A stretch of 64,000 bases of DNA from Cupriavidus gilardii (GCF_008801915.1 NZ_VZOV01000012.1:1-64000), one strand, 5' to 3'. Positions 42,417-50,717 are shown, numbered from the stretch's first letter. The notes: generated by a model not told the origin, from the letters alone. Program-made: numbers and translations.

Positions 42417-42851
42417 TCAGACGATGCCGTGCTGCCTCAGCAGCGCCTGTTCATCACCTGACACCCAGCCGAATATCTTGGGTTCGTCGTCAAGCTGCAA
42501 CACGAGGTAGTGGACGTCGAAGTCGATGGACACGCCCGGGGCCTCGCCCCGGTCATAGGTCGCCGTCCAGGCGACGTGCGCGACGCAGTGATGTTCGTCG
42601 ATGGGGTTGATGCGAACGCCGCGCAGCGTCATGTCCTTCGTGCCGAGCTGGCGGTAACGCTCGAATCCTTGGCGCATGACCTGTTTCAGTTGCCCGTCGT
42701 TCTGGCCCGTCATGACCCCGGCCGGTGAGGCCGCGATGAAGGCAGTGGCGTAGGACGAGGCGACTTGCTCCATGTCCGCTTCGTTCTTCAATCCTTGGCG
42801 GAAGAAGTCCTGGTATCGCTTGAAGAACTCATGGATGCGCTTTTCTTTCAT
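42417..42851 (-). CDS. NTF2-like (SnoaL/ketosteroid-isomerase-fold) protein
   Basis: A 144-residue protein of the NTF2-like superfamily (long N-terminal helices, KRYQDFFRQGLKNEADMEQV, then a curved sheet with HHCVAHVAWTATYDRG and FDVHYLVLQL). Catalytic residues cannot be assigned. It is opposite to the backbone genes and fits the pattern of a single-gene cargo insertion between the small gene after parB and the DUF736 leader. Confidence 0.75.
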   Translation of the reverse strand: MKEKRIHEFFKRYQDFFRQGLKNEADMEQVASSYATAFIAASPAGVMTGQNDGQLKQVMRQGFERYRQLGTKDMTLRGVRINPIDEHHCVAHVAWTATYDRGEAPGVSIDFDVHYLVLQLDDEPKIFGWVSGDEQALLRQHGIV

Positions 42852-43673
42852 CGGTGCTTCCTTGGGTATGGACTTCGCTGTTCGTACTCGTCATGGTAGG
42901 GCGTGTCGGCGCACGGCGCCGCCGGGCTTTCGGGCTGCACCCCGTGCCGACTTCGCTGTCACGGCCATTCGGCTTCAATCCCTCACGCCTTCGCGCCTGC
43001 GGCGCTGCGCGCTTCGCTTGCCTCCAGGGGAAAACCCTGCGGGCTATCCCCGCCGCGCGCAGCTTGGCGCCCCTCGGCACTGCCGAACCGGCTGCGCCGG
43101 ATCGGCCCGGCCAGCGCCCCGCCGCAATGGACGGGGCGATGGCGAACACGCTGGAGCCTGCTGCGGCAGGTTGTGCAGATGCGTGCCGTCCTCAACGCTG
43201 GCGGTTCTCGCCCATCACGTCACGAAGGACGGTTCACGGACAACCCGCCCGGCATCGCTATGGAGCTTCCACGCCACGCCTCAAGACCGGCACCGCAAGG
43301 TGTGGCGGAGGCGTTCTCGCCTGTCGTCGGGTGGTTGACCTGGCCCGCGTCAGCGGGCGAGCCGGAGAAACCTTCATACGGGGATGCCGAGCCGGCCCCA
43401 TCTCCTTTCGGAGCGGTTCGGCCCAAGGCGTCCTTGTCTCGTTGTGAATCCTGGCGGTGGCACGGCTGTGCCTCGGGCTTCATGGCTGCAACCGTGCGGC
43501 GAAAACAATTTTCCCTGCGCTGCGCGCATTCCTCGCGGGCCAAATTCTTTTCGCCTTCCGGTTCTCCACTGCGTTTCGACCGCAAGCGGTGCAGCCCGCC
43601 CGTCCCCCGCCGGCCGGATCACAACAAGGACGCGATGGGCGCGAACCTTGTTCAACCGAAAGGAGAAAACATC
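42852..43673. promoter_or_regulatory. 822-bp non-coding leader region before the DUF736 gene
   Basis: No credible gene. It contains module B copy 2 (43004-43110) about 560 bp before the ATG. The remainder is rich in short inverted repeats, but no strong promoter was found by eye. AAGGAG (43659-43664) serves DUF736. Layout parallels the leader before DUF932. Confidence 0.55.
43004..43110. repeat. ICE leader module B, copy 2
   Basis: Repeats 38381-38487, with the shared 17-mer at 43006-43022, the GGGG/CCCC stem-loop and the terminal GCCGAACCGGC hairpin. Most differences lie in loops or unpaired bases. Confidence 0.8.
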
Positions 43674-43988
43674 ATGGCCAACATCGGCACCTTCACCGCA
43701 GACAAAGACGGCTTCACCGGCACGCTGCGCACCCTGACGCTCAACGTCAAGGTCAAGCTGGTTCCCAACGACAAGGGGGACAGCGAGAAAGCCCCGGACT
43801 TCCGCGTTCAGGCCGCCAGCCACGACATCGGCGCGGCGTGGAAGAAGACCAGCGAGGCCGGCCGGGAGTACCTGTCCGTGACCCTCGACGATCCTTCGTT
43901 CCCGGCAACGGTCTATGCCCGCCTGATCGAAGGCGAGGACGGCACGCACGACCTGATCTGGTCGCGCAGCAAGCCCCAGGCGGCGTGA
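43674..43988 (+). CDS. DUF736 family protein
   Basis: A 104-residue DUF736 protein (MANIGTFTADKDGFTGTLRT, then a single compact beta-rich domain ending DDPSFPATVYARLIEGEDG). DUF736 genes mark conjugative elements of proteobacteria; function unknown. AAGGAG 9 bp before the ATG selects 43674. A strong terminator follows, isolating it from the cargo on the other strand. Confidence 0.9.
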   Translation: MANIGTFTADKDGFTGTLRTLTLNVKVKLVPNDKGDSEKAPDFRVQAASHDIGAAWKKTSEAGREYLSVTLDDPSFPATVYARLIEGEDGTHDLIWSRSKPQAA

Positions 43989-44026
43989 CCGCCGCAGCGC
44001 CCCACCCATTGCGGCGGGGCGTTTTT
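43989..44026 (+). terminator. Terminator after DUF736
   Basis: CCGCCGCA (43989-43996) pairs with TGCGGCGG (44010-44017) across a 13-base loop, and a run of five T follows (44022-44026). It marks the junction with the AT-richer cargo. Confidence 0.8.
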
Positions 44027-44900
44027 AGCTCACGGCCCTAGTTTGAGGAATGGCTTCATCAGGCACTGTCAAGTTCTGACTGAAGAACATTACCTCATTA
44101 CCAACATATCGTCTTTGTGCGGTGTAGTTCAGACCATAGCTCAACGATTGGCTCATGCGATACATGGCACAAATTTCTTCCGCGTTGTCATAAGACACAA
44201 CCCAAGGCCATTTGAACTTCTTCTGTTGAATGACTTTGGCAATGGCCGCGTGGTCATCATGCTCGTAGTAATTTCGATACAACCCCTTTCCCTTAACGTA
44301 GTATGGGGGGTCGAGGTATATCAGAGATTGTTTTGGCAGAAAATCCGAGCAGCGATTCAGAAGGCGCAATGAATCTTCACGATACACCGATATGTCACTC
44401 TGTCGCCGGGCGATTTCACGAATGCGTGAAGCAACAACGTCCTTCTTAAATCTAGCATCCAGCTTGTAGTTCCCGTTCTGACTCTTTCCGCCAATGACGC
44501 CTGCCTTGAGAATTCCAGATCGATTCGTCCGATTCATGAATAAAGTCGCAAATCCTTTCTCGACTAGGCTGGCAACGCAATCTTCGCGCAAAATGGTTCG
44601 CCATCTAAACCATTCTTCAATGGTAATAGGGGTGGATTCGAGTAAATCAAGAAGCTCAGTTGAATGCTTTGTTACAGCAACCCAAAAAGCGTATACGGCA
44701 GGATCAGCATCGTTGATATGGATATGACTTGCGTGCCCATGAAAGAGTAGATCAAGTGCAACGCCTGCCCCGCCAGCGTATGGCTCCAAGTAATGCCCTC
44801 CCGTGACACCATTCGTTTCCATTATTTTTGCAATGAATGGAGCAAATGGCGCCTTCCCGCCAGGGTAGCGCAGAGGGCTATACAGTCTGTTTGAGAACAT
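44025..44900 (-). CDS. Dam/D12-class DNA adenine N6-methyltransferase
   Basis: A 291-residue alpha-class adenine methylase with all key motifs: YPGGK (residues 12-16), the SAM-binding LEPYAGGAGVALDLL (38-52), the NRSG segment and catalytic DPPY (197-200). The recognition site cannot be read; Dam-like GATC is possible. The gene is clearly AT-richer than the ICE backbone and starts 2 bp after the stop of the ATPase gene, so both come from one mRNA. The partner ATPase suggests a defence pair rather than a housekeeping methylase. Confidence 0.92.
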   Translation of the reverse strand: MFSNRLYSPLRYPGGKAPFAPFIAKIMETNGVTGGHYLEPYAGGAGVALDLLFHGHASHIHINDADPAVYAFWVAVTKHSTELLDLLESTPITIEEWFRWRTILREDCVASLVEKGFATLFMNRTNRSGILKAGVIGGKSQNGNYKLDARFKKDVVASRIREIARRQSDISVYREDSLRLLNRCSDFLPKQSLIYLDPPYYVKGKGLYRNYYEHDDHAAIAKVIQQKKFKWPWVVSYDNAEEICAMYRMSQSLSYGLNYTAQRRYVGNEVMFFSQNLTVPDEAIPQTRAVS

Positions 44901-44902
44901 CG

Positions 44903-46591
44903 TTATACCTTTCTTGGCTTAACTTCCAAGGCGGCCAACTTGGTGACGTCCACAGCATACCCTATGCTCATCACACCGTGAACAGCCGTCTTGAAATTTT
45001 CCAAGAATTCGTTAATAAGCACTGGATTGTTATCTGCCCAATGCTTCCAAGGATTGTAGGGCTTGGCTCCAGAGGTGAGCAATTTCTGAAATTCGACACT
45101 CTTATAAAAACGCTTAAAAACCTCTCTCGGCTTCTTGGTTCCAGTGTATGCAGCCACCCGCTCCTTCACCTCAACAGAATCCCCGTTGATTGAAAACTCG
45201 TTCAAAACCTCGCGAGCTGCATTGGTGAAAACATCTCTTGTGAACTGCAAGTCATTTTTCCAAAATGGATGGGCGGCAGGGAGATTGTACAAGTGCTCGA
45301 ATACAAGTTGGTCAGGCGGGAGATGCCCGGGCAAGAGAGTCACTGTCTTATAGCTCTTCCCTGTAACTTGAGAGCCTTGATCTGCATCCAGACAGACGAT
45401 GCTTCTTTCCGAGAACTCAGGGATTTTCTTCTGGATCAACTGAAGATAGTTGGAGCATCCGAGTGACACTTCCGACATCGGGTTTGTGAACTTCTTTATT
45501 GGCTGCCTGTACAGCAAAGTTGCAAAAAAGTCTTCAGCCTCTTTATCTTCGAAATAGATATTGATGCGAGGCAGTGAAACTCCAGACGATGTATCGATGG
45601 TCTTTGTGTTGATGTCTGCACTAATCTGCGCCCATGACCAGTCTTGCATCACCTGGACATTGCCATAGGTGTTGCTCAAATAAATGGTCTTGTACTTTCT
45701 TCTGAACTGGCGACTTTGCTCATATGCATACTCAATCAGAACTGGCGAATGCGAAGTCATGACAACTTGAAGATCCAAGTTCTTGCACTCGCGATCAAGC
45801 ATCTTCAGTAGATTTACTTGTGCAGTCGGAAATAGCCCAGCATCAGCCTCGTCGATTAAAAGCAAACCGCCTTTATAGTCAGCATAATCTTCCTTCAGCT
45901 TTCTGAAAGACATCAAGGCCAATATGATCTGGCCTGCATTGTCCTCACCCGCCGAAACAGAGTCTTGGTCGTAGTTCTCCCCGTGCGCCACCGCAGAACT
46001 GATTGTTCCATCAGTCCCTGTTGCAAGCGATGCGTTGCGATTGAGAAGTTCGTTCGTTAGCGCAATGAAATCTTTCTTGTGTTGCTCTAGATAATCAAAG
46101 TCGCCTAGCTTGTAGTCTCTGGCCGCGATAGGGTAAAGACGCTTCAAGCTAAGAAAAATCACCGGATGAGTAAAATTCCTGCTCGTGTTGCTGCTTCCGG
46201 CCGCTGTACTATTATTCCTAACCACAGGCCTGGGTGACTTCCCTCTTTTCATCAGCTCAAGTTTGGCGGTCGCAGCCTGATTTGTATATCCATCAAGCAA
46301 ATCAATGTTCACGGACATGGAGCCGGGGACATCAAACTTTTCGGATATCCTGAAATGGTCACTGTATTGAGACTTGAACATCCCTCCTGCAATCTGCCGG
46401 AATGCAAGGGACTCATCCTTGACGTAATCTTTTTCAAAGCTAAAAATTTGCGCAGCTATGCCCAGTATCGAGGACTTTGATGTGCCATTTTTCCCGCAAA
46501 CAACAGTGATGTAATCGCCGAACTCAACCGCCACATCGTTCAATGCGCGGAATTTCTCGATTGTTAGCTTTTTTAGTTGAGTCTTAGGCAT
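44903..46591 (-). CDS. AAA ATPase with C-terminal TOPRIM-like segment (OLD/PARIS-like)
   Basis: A 562-residue protein. The ABC/SMC-type ATPase half has Walker A GKNGTSKS (33-40), a signature-like SAGEDNAGQ (213-221), Walker B GGLLLIDEAD (241-250) and the switch His281 in MTSHSP. The C-terminal part has NIYFEDKEAEDFF with Glu348/Glu351 and VCLDADQG with Asp402/Asp404, the acidic pattern of a TOPRIM nuclease. This architecture recalls OLD nucleases and the PARIS ATPase-nuclease pair, but the neighbour is an adenine methylase, not a helicase. Strongly AT-richer than the backbone. It is 37 bp downstream of the XRE gene and probably cotranscribed with it. Confidence 0.85.
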   Translation of the reverse strand: MPKTQLKKLTIEKFRALNDVAVEFGDYITVVCGKNGTSKSSILGIAAQIFSFEKDYVKDESLAFRQIAGGMFKSQYSDHFRISEKFDVPGSMSVNIDLLDGYTNQAATAKLELMKRGKSPRPVVRNNSTAAGSSNTSRNFTHPVIFLSLKRLYPIAARDYKLGDFDYLEQHKKDFIALTNELLNRNASLATGTDGTISSAVAHGENYDQDSVSAGEDNAGQIILALMSFRKLKEDYADYKGGLLLIDEADAGLFPTAQVNLLKMLDRECKNLDLQVVMTSHSPVLIEYAYEQSRQFRRKYKTIYLSNTYGNVQVMQDWSWAQISADINTKTIDTSSGVSLPRINIYFEDKEAEDFFATLLYRQPIKKFTNPMSEVSLGCSNYLQLIQKKIPEFSERSIVCLDADQGSQVTGKSYKTVTLLPGHLPPDQLVFEHLYNLPAAHPFWKNDLQFTRDVFTNAAREVLNEFSINGDSVEVKERVAAYTGTKKPREVFKRFYKSVEFQKLLTSGAKPYNPWKHWADNNPVLINEFLENFKTAVHGVMSIGYAVDVTKLAALEVKPRKV

Positions 46592-46628
46592 GGTGTGCGG
46601 AGTTTGTTTTTAAGTCCCTTGAAGAAAC

Positions 46629-46961
46629 CTATCTTTGGCCGGAATCATCCACAGCCAATTCTTTGAGTTCCTGTCGAACTAACATTAAAAGGTGATCGGC
46701 TTTCTGTTCGCTGTCGCCGGCGTACGCCAAGGTCAGCAACGTGAGCGGGTGGATCTTCATCACTTCGCACAGTTCGGCCAGCTTGTGCAAGGTCGGGCTT
46801 TTCAGGTCGCGCTCCAGGGTACTCATGTAGGTGCGGCTAGACACGTCAGAGAACGCTTCCTGGCTCAAGCCGCGCGCCTTCCTGACCGTCTTCAATGCCT
46901 TCGCCAGCGAGTAAGTTGTTGCCACCTTGGGTTCCCCACAAATACCAAGATGACACCCCAT
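46629..46961 (-). CDS. XRE-family helix-turn-helix regulator
   Basis: A 110-residue protein with a Cro/C1-type domain (about residues 15-70: LAKALKTVRKARGLSQEAFS, TLERDLKSPTLHKLAELCEV). Base composition is nearer to the ICE backbone than to the adjacent cargo. AGGA 4 bp before the ATG at 46961 supports that start; a GTG at 46925 would give the shorter form. It stands in front of the ATPase-methylase genes on the same strand and may control that cargo through the CTATAG sites upstream. Confidence 0.88.
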   Translation of the reverse strand: MGCHLGICGEPKVATTYSLAKALKTVRKARGLSQEAFSDVSSRTYMSTLERDLKSPTLHKLAELCEVMKIHPLTLLTLAYAGDSEQKADHLLMLVRQELKELAVDDSGQR

Positions 46962-47155
46962 TGCATCCTATAGAGCTACAATCTATAGTGTTCATTCAAT
47001 GCCTGTGCTTTTACGGAAATCCGTATCGGCGGGTTCCTGTAGAGCCACGGAACCGCATCCGTGCTTGCGCACGAAGGCGCAAATCCGGTTTCGCGGTTCT
47101 GCGCTTCGACGTGGAACCGCGTTCGTGCACCATTGGATTTGTGGGATTGCCGACC
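46962..47155. promoter_or_regulatory. XRE/DUF2958 divergent region with operator and alternate hairpins
   Basis: CTATAG occurs at 46968-46973 and 46983-46988, 15 bp centre to centre, just before the XRE gene; a likely operator. Further on, GCGGTTC (47093-47099) can pair with GAACCGC at 47050-47056 or at 47114-47120, so two exclusive hairpins are possible in the DUF2958 leader. A third stem is TTGCGC/GCGCAA (47065-47070/47077-47082). Confidence 0.5.
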
Positions 47156-47506
47156 ATGCCGCAGCCGCTCACCACCGCCCCGGAACGCGCGCAACTGCTC
47201 GCCAACGGCGAGGTCCGCGCCGCTGGCCAGGCCATCGACCTGGTGCCCGTGGTGCGGCTGTTCACGCCGGACGCGCATGTGACCTGGCTGCTGGCCGCAC
47301 TCGATCCCGCCGATGGTGACACCGCCTGGGGCCTCATCGACCTGGGGATCGGCATGCCGACGCAGGGCACCGTCAAGCTGTCCGATCTGGCCAGCATCGT
47401 CGGGCCGCGCCAGCAGCCCGTGATGCGCGACCTCCATTTCCGCCCCACGCGCACGCTGTCGGAGTACACCCGGCTGGCCGAGCGCGACGGAGCGATCCCG
47501 GACTGA
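47156..47506 (+). CDS. DUF2958 family protein
   Basis: A 116-residue protein matching DUF2958 (VVRLFTPDAHVTWLLAALDP, then a central DTAWGLIDLGIGMPTQGTVK and the tail RDLHFRPTRTLSEYTRLAER). Found in ICEs and broad-host plasmids beside DUF736 and DUF932 genes; function unknown. Start at ATG 47156 fits the family; codons upstream are leader. No strong ribosome site is visible. Confidence 0.85.
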   Translation: MPQPLTTAPERAQLLANGEVRAAGQAIDLVPVVRLFTPDAHVTWLLAALDPADGDTAWGLIDLGIGMPTQGTVKLSDLASIVGPRQQPVMRDLHFRPTRTLSEYTRLAERDGAIPD

Positions 47507-47814
47507 ATGCGGCCTACTGTGACTTTTTCAGTCTGGTGTCATACCGGGTAAGTCTCAATCGGGATTCTTGCGGCGTAGCCGCACCAGTCTGATCCAAATA
47601 GCCATGATGCGTGGCGCGGGCTGCGGCAGGCTGGCTTGTGCAGCATCCCCGGTCGGGGCGCTGCCGCCGCAGCATTGAGACGAATACCGCAACACATCGG
47701 AGCCAATCGGTCTTGACAGCCCCATCCGCCTTTTTAACCCATGACGTTCCGACGAGGGCAATGTAGCGCGTAGTTCTTCCGTGGCGGCGAGTCCTGTTCG
47801 CAGGAGGAGGCGTC
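47507..47814. promoter_or_regulatory. 308-bp gap before the DUF2285 gene
   Basis: No gene. TTGACA (47713-47718) is a good -35, but the nearest -10-like sequence, TTTAAC (47733-47738), is only 14 bp away, so the promoter is doubtful. GGAGGAGG just before the ATG is a strong ribosome site. Short GC-rich dyads occur around 47620-47680. Confidence 0.4.
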
Positions 47815-48576
47815 ATGGTCAATCCTCACCACCTCGCGCATTGGTATCCCACTGCCGCATACCTGTATGTCTTTTGGCTGGATGCGCTCGCGCTCGCTTG
47901 GGAATACCTGCGCAGGCATCCCGACTACCGGCTCGACTGGCTGCGCCGTCATCGCCGGCCTGGAGACGCGCATCGCTGGGGTTTGCGGCTGCTGGAAGAT
48001 CCAATGCTGGATGCGCGTGACGCACATCCAGCTTGGCTGCCTGGTCATGCTGCCGTGGTGCAGCTCTACCCCGACGCTGATCCGCCGCAGGATGCCACCG
48101 CCTTCGCGTTCTGGCGCATCCCCGGCCACAAGCAATTGCTCCACGACGGCAAAGGTCTGGCGCTGACCGCGCGCAGCCCCGGCCATTGCCTGCGCTTCGC
48201 GCTGGCGCCCGGCCTCGAAGACGGCATGGCCGTGGCCTATGCCCGGCGGGGCGGCACTGCCGCGCCTGTGCGCAGTCATGCGCCCGGCGCGACCTTCGCT
48301 GCCACCACGCCCAGGCCAACACCCTCCGCGCTGTTGGAGCTGCACACCTTGCAGGCGCTCGACGCGACCCTGGCGGGCGCGTCCTTGCGCGATGTGGGCG
48401 AAGGACTGTTCGGTGCCGACGCTGTGGCCGACTGGTACAGCGACGGCGGCCTGCGCTCGAAGGTGCGCCGCCTGGTGCGGCGCGGCGATGCGCTGATGCG
48501 CGGCGGCTATCGCCGCCTAGCACAGCTTCCGCTGCTTGAGAAGGGTCGTTTTGATGTGGACGCAAAACGGCCCTGA
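47815..48576 (+). CDS. DUF2285 domain protein (ICE replication/transfer module)
   Basis: A 253-residue protein with an N-terminal DUF6499-like part (YVFWLDALALAWEYLRRHPD) and a C-terminal DUF2285 helical domain (LLELHTLQALDATLAGASLR, then RSKVRRLVRRGDALMRGGYR), possibly DNA-binding. In related ICEs this gene directly precedes alpA-repA-parA, as here. GGAGGAGG supports ATG 47815. The function is not established. Confidence 0.88.
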   Translation: MVNPHHLAHWYPTAAYLYVFWLDALALAWEYLRRHPDYRLDWLRRHRRPGDAHRWGLRLLEDPMLDARDAHPAWLPGHAAVVQLYPDADPPQDATAFAFWRIPGHKQLLHDGKGLALTARSPGHCLRFALAPGLEDGMAVAYARRGGTAAPVRSHAPGATFAATTPRPTPSALLELHTLQALDATLAGASLRDVGEGLFGADAVADWYSDGGLRSKVRRLVRRGDALMRGGYRRLAQLPLLEKGRFDVDAKRP

Positions 48577-48659
48577 TCGAAAACCCCTCGCTTCTTGAGA
48601 CTGCCTCCATCCGGTCGCGCTGTGTGGCCGGGCGCTTTCAACCGATGGAGGTTCACACC

Positions 48660-48941
48660 ATGCGTCCCGCTCCCTTGCGGCCTGCAGCCGCTGCCTCAAC
48701 CGCTGCTGCGCAGCCCCAACGCTATCTCACCAACGACGAAGCCGCCGAGTACCTGCGGCTGTCGCCGCGCACGCTGGAAAAGCAGCGCGTGATCGGCGGC
48801 GGCCCTCGCTTTCGCAAGTTCGGCCGGCGCGTCATGTACGCCGTGGCCGACCTCGATGCCTGGGCCGCCGACCGCAGCTTCGAGACGACTTCCGATCCCG
48901 AATACGCCGAGCACCACTCGGCCGACAGCCGTGCGCGCTGA
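48660..48941 (+). CDS. AlpA-type helix-turn-helix protein, ICE copy 2
   Basis: A 93-residue protein with a MerR/AlpA-like winged helix (YLTNDEAAEYLRLSPRTLEK, then FGRRVMYAVADLDAWA). TGGAGG 9 bp upstream supports ATG 48660. Its place between DUF2285 and repA is typical. It may regulate the replication-partition operon or act in excision. It is not a close copy of the AlpA gene at 35496-35894. Confidence 0.88.
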   Translation: MRPAPLRPAAAASTAAAQPQRYLTNDEAAEYLRLSPRTLEKQRVIGGGPRFRKFGRRVMYAVADLDAWAADRSFETTSDPEYAEHHSADSRAR

Positions 48942-48967
48942 TCGGCGGCGCGCGGCAGGCCATCGCC

Positions 48968-49825
48968 ATGTCCAGCACCGCGTTGCCGTCCCGGCAGCGG
49001 CCGATGCAGGAGCGCGAACAGCTCGACCTGTTCCGCGCCTTGCCCGGCGACATGGCGCCGCGCGACAGCCAGGATTTGATGGCCTATCCGTTCTTCTCGC
49101 TCGGCAAGTCCAAGCGGGTCAAGCCCATCGACTTCCGTGCGGGCAACGTGACGATCCGCGTGGAAGGCACGCAGGAGCACGGCATCGCCACGATTTGGGA
49201 TGCGGACGTGCTGATATGGGCGGCCTCGCAGATCGTGGAGGCGAAGGACGCAGGCTTGCGCCCGTCGCGGCTGATGCGCGCTACGCCCTACGAGATCCTG
49301 CGCTTCATCGGGCGCGGCAAGTCGCTGCGCGACTACCAGCGCCTGAAGGCCGCGCTGGATCGCCTGCAATCGACCACCGTGGCCACGTCCATCCGCGAGA
49401 CGACCGGGCGACGCCTACACCGCTTCTCGTGGATCAACGAATGGAAGGAGCTGGCCGATCAAAGCGGCACGCCGTTGGGTATCGAGCTGATCCTGCCGGA
49501 CTGGTTCTATGCCGGCGTGCTCGACGCCGCCCTGGTGCTGACGATCGACCCTCTGTACTTTCGGCTGACCGGCGGCATCGAGCGGTGGCTATACCGGCTG
49601 GTGCGCAAGCACGGCGGCAAGCAGGCATACGGCTGGCAGTTCGACTTTCGCTATCTGCACCAGAAATCGGGCAGCACCGCGAAGCCTTACGACTTCGCCT
49701 GCGACCTGCGCGCGCTCGTCGCGCGGCAGTCGCTGCCCGGCTACGTGTTGGGAATCGAGCGGATGCCGGACGACGGAACGGAATTGCTGACCTTCCGGCC
49801 CGTGCCGCAGACGGCACGGGGATAA
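48968..49825 (+). CDS. repA: Replication initiator protein RepA of the ICE
   Basis: A 285-residue protein of the RepA/RPA replication initiator family (PYEILRFIGRGKSLRDYQRL, a winged-helix region, and WFYAGVLDAALVLTIDPLYF). It should bind the three iterons that start 26 bp after its stop and let the excised circular ICE replicate. It begins the tight repA-parA-traF-relaxase series. Confidence 0.92.
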   Translation: MSSTALPSRQRPMQEREQLDLFRALPGDMAPRDSQDLMAYPFFSLGKSKRVKPIDFRAGNVTIRVEGTQEHGIATIWDADVLIWAASQIVEAKDAGLRPSRLMRATPYEILRFIGRGKSLRDYQRLKAALDRLQSTTVATSIRETTGRRLHRFSWINEWKELADQSGTPLGIELILPDWFYAGVLDAALVLTIDPLYFRLTGGIERWLYRLVRKHGGKQAYGWQFDFRYLHQKSGSTAKPYDFACDLRALVARQSLPGYVLGIERMPDDGTELLTFRPVPQTARG

Positions 49826-49850
49826 CTCCGGGAGAGCCTGTGAATGGTGT

Positions 49851-49990
49851 CGTGCTATCAGGCGTGCCGGGTATCGTGCTATCAGGCGTGGGACTATCGT
49901 GCTATCAGGCGTGCCGATCGGCCGAAAACCCGCGCCAGCATTGGGTTTGCGCGCCCTCTAACTTCCCTAACTTAATTTCTCTAACTTTTA
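49851..49990. other. Iteron-type replication origin (oriV) of the ICE
   Basis: The 16-mer CGTGCTATCAGGCGTG occurs three times without a mismatch: 49851-49866, 49875-49890 and 49898-49913, spaced 24 and 23 bp, about two helical turns. An AT-rich stretch follows with three CTAACTT repeats (49958, 49967, 49981), a likely unwinding element. It lies between repA and parA. Confidence 0.8.
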
Positions 49991-50078
49991 GTAGGGAAAC
50001 GCCGCTGCGGTGGATAACCACCACGCGGCCACAAGCGCAGCAGCAAAAGCCCGGCTTTCCAACACGGAGGGCCGCGCC

Positions 50079-50717
50079 ATGATTGTCGCTCTGCTCAACC
50101 AGAAAGGCGGCGTCGGCAAGACCACGCTCGCCACCCACATCGCTGGCGAGCTGGCGATGCGCGGCCAGCACGTCGTTCTGCTGGATGCTGACCCGCAAGG
50201 CTCATCGCTGGACTGGACGCAGCGCAGAAGCCAGCAAGGCTTGCCACGGCTGTTCAGCGCCGTGGGACTGGCACGCGAAACGCTGCATCAGGAAGCACCA
50301 GAACTCGCCAGGCGGGCCGATCACGTCGTCATCGACGGCCCGCCGCGCATCGCGGCGCTGGCGCGCTCCGCACTGCTGGCGGCAGAGCGCGTGCTGATTC
50401 CCGTGCAGCCCAGCCCCTACGACCTGTGGGCTAGCGCCGAGATGGTGGCACTGATCCGCGAGGCGCAGGTGTTTCGGCCGCTGCTCGCCGCAGCCTTCGT
50501 CATCAATCGGCGCGTCAGCACCACCGTGATCGGACGCGAGGCACGCGGCGCGCTCGCCGAGCAGCCGCTGCCTGCGCTGCGCGCCGAGGTTCGTCAGCGC
50601 ATCGTATTCGCCGACAGCGTGGCCGCCGGCCGGCTCGCCCGCGAGACGGCGCCGGATAGCGCTGCCGCGCGCGAAATCACCGCGCTGGTGGACGAACTGC
50701 TGCGGTGGCCGGCATGA
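50079..50717 (+). CDS. parA: ParA-family partition ATPase
   Basis: A 212-residue Walker-type ATPase with NQKGGVGKTT (residues 7-16), LLDADPQGSSLDW and VVIDGPPRIAALARSA, the short form found on plasmids and ICEs. It should spread or anchor the circular ICE at cell division. GGAGG 8 bp before ATG 50079 sets the start. Its stop overlaps the next gene (ATGA). Confidence 0.95.
   Translation: MIVALLNQKGGVGKTTLATHIAGELAMRGQHVVLLDADPQGSSLDWTQRRSQQGLPRLFSAVGLARETLHQEAPELARRADHVVIDGPPRIAALARSALLAAERVLIPVQPSPYDLWASAEMVALIREAQVFRPLLAAAFVINRRVSTTVIGREARGALAEQPLPALRAEVRQRIVFADSVAAGRLARETAPDSAAAREITALVDELLRWPA

Noticed and set aside
49851..49913. Three direct repeats as a mini CRISPR
   Set aside because: Spacers are only 7-8 bp and the repeats sit beside repA; they are iterons.
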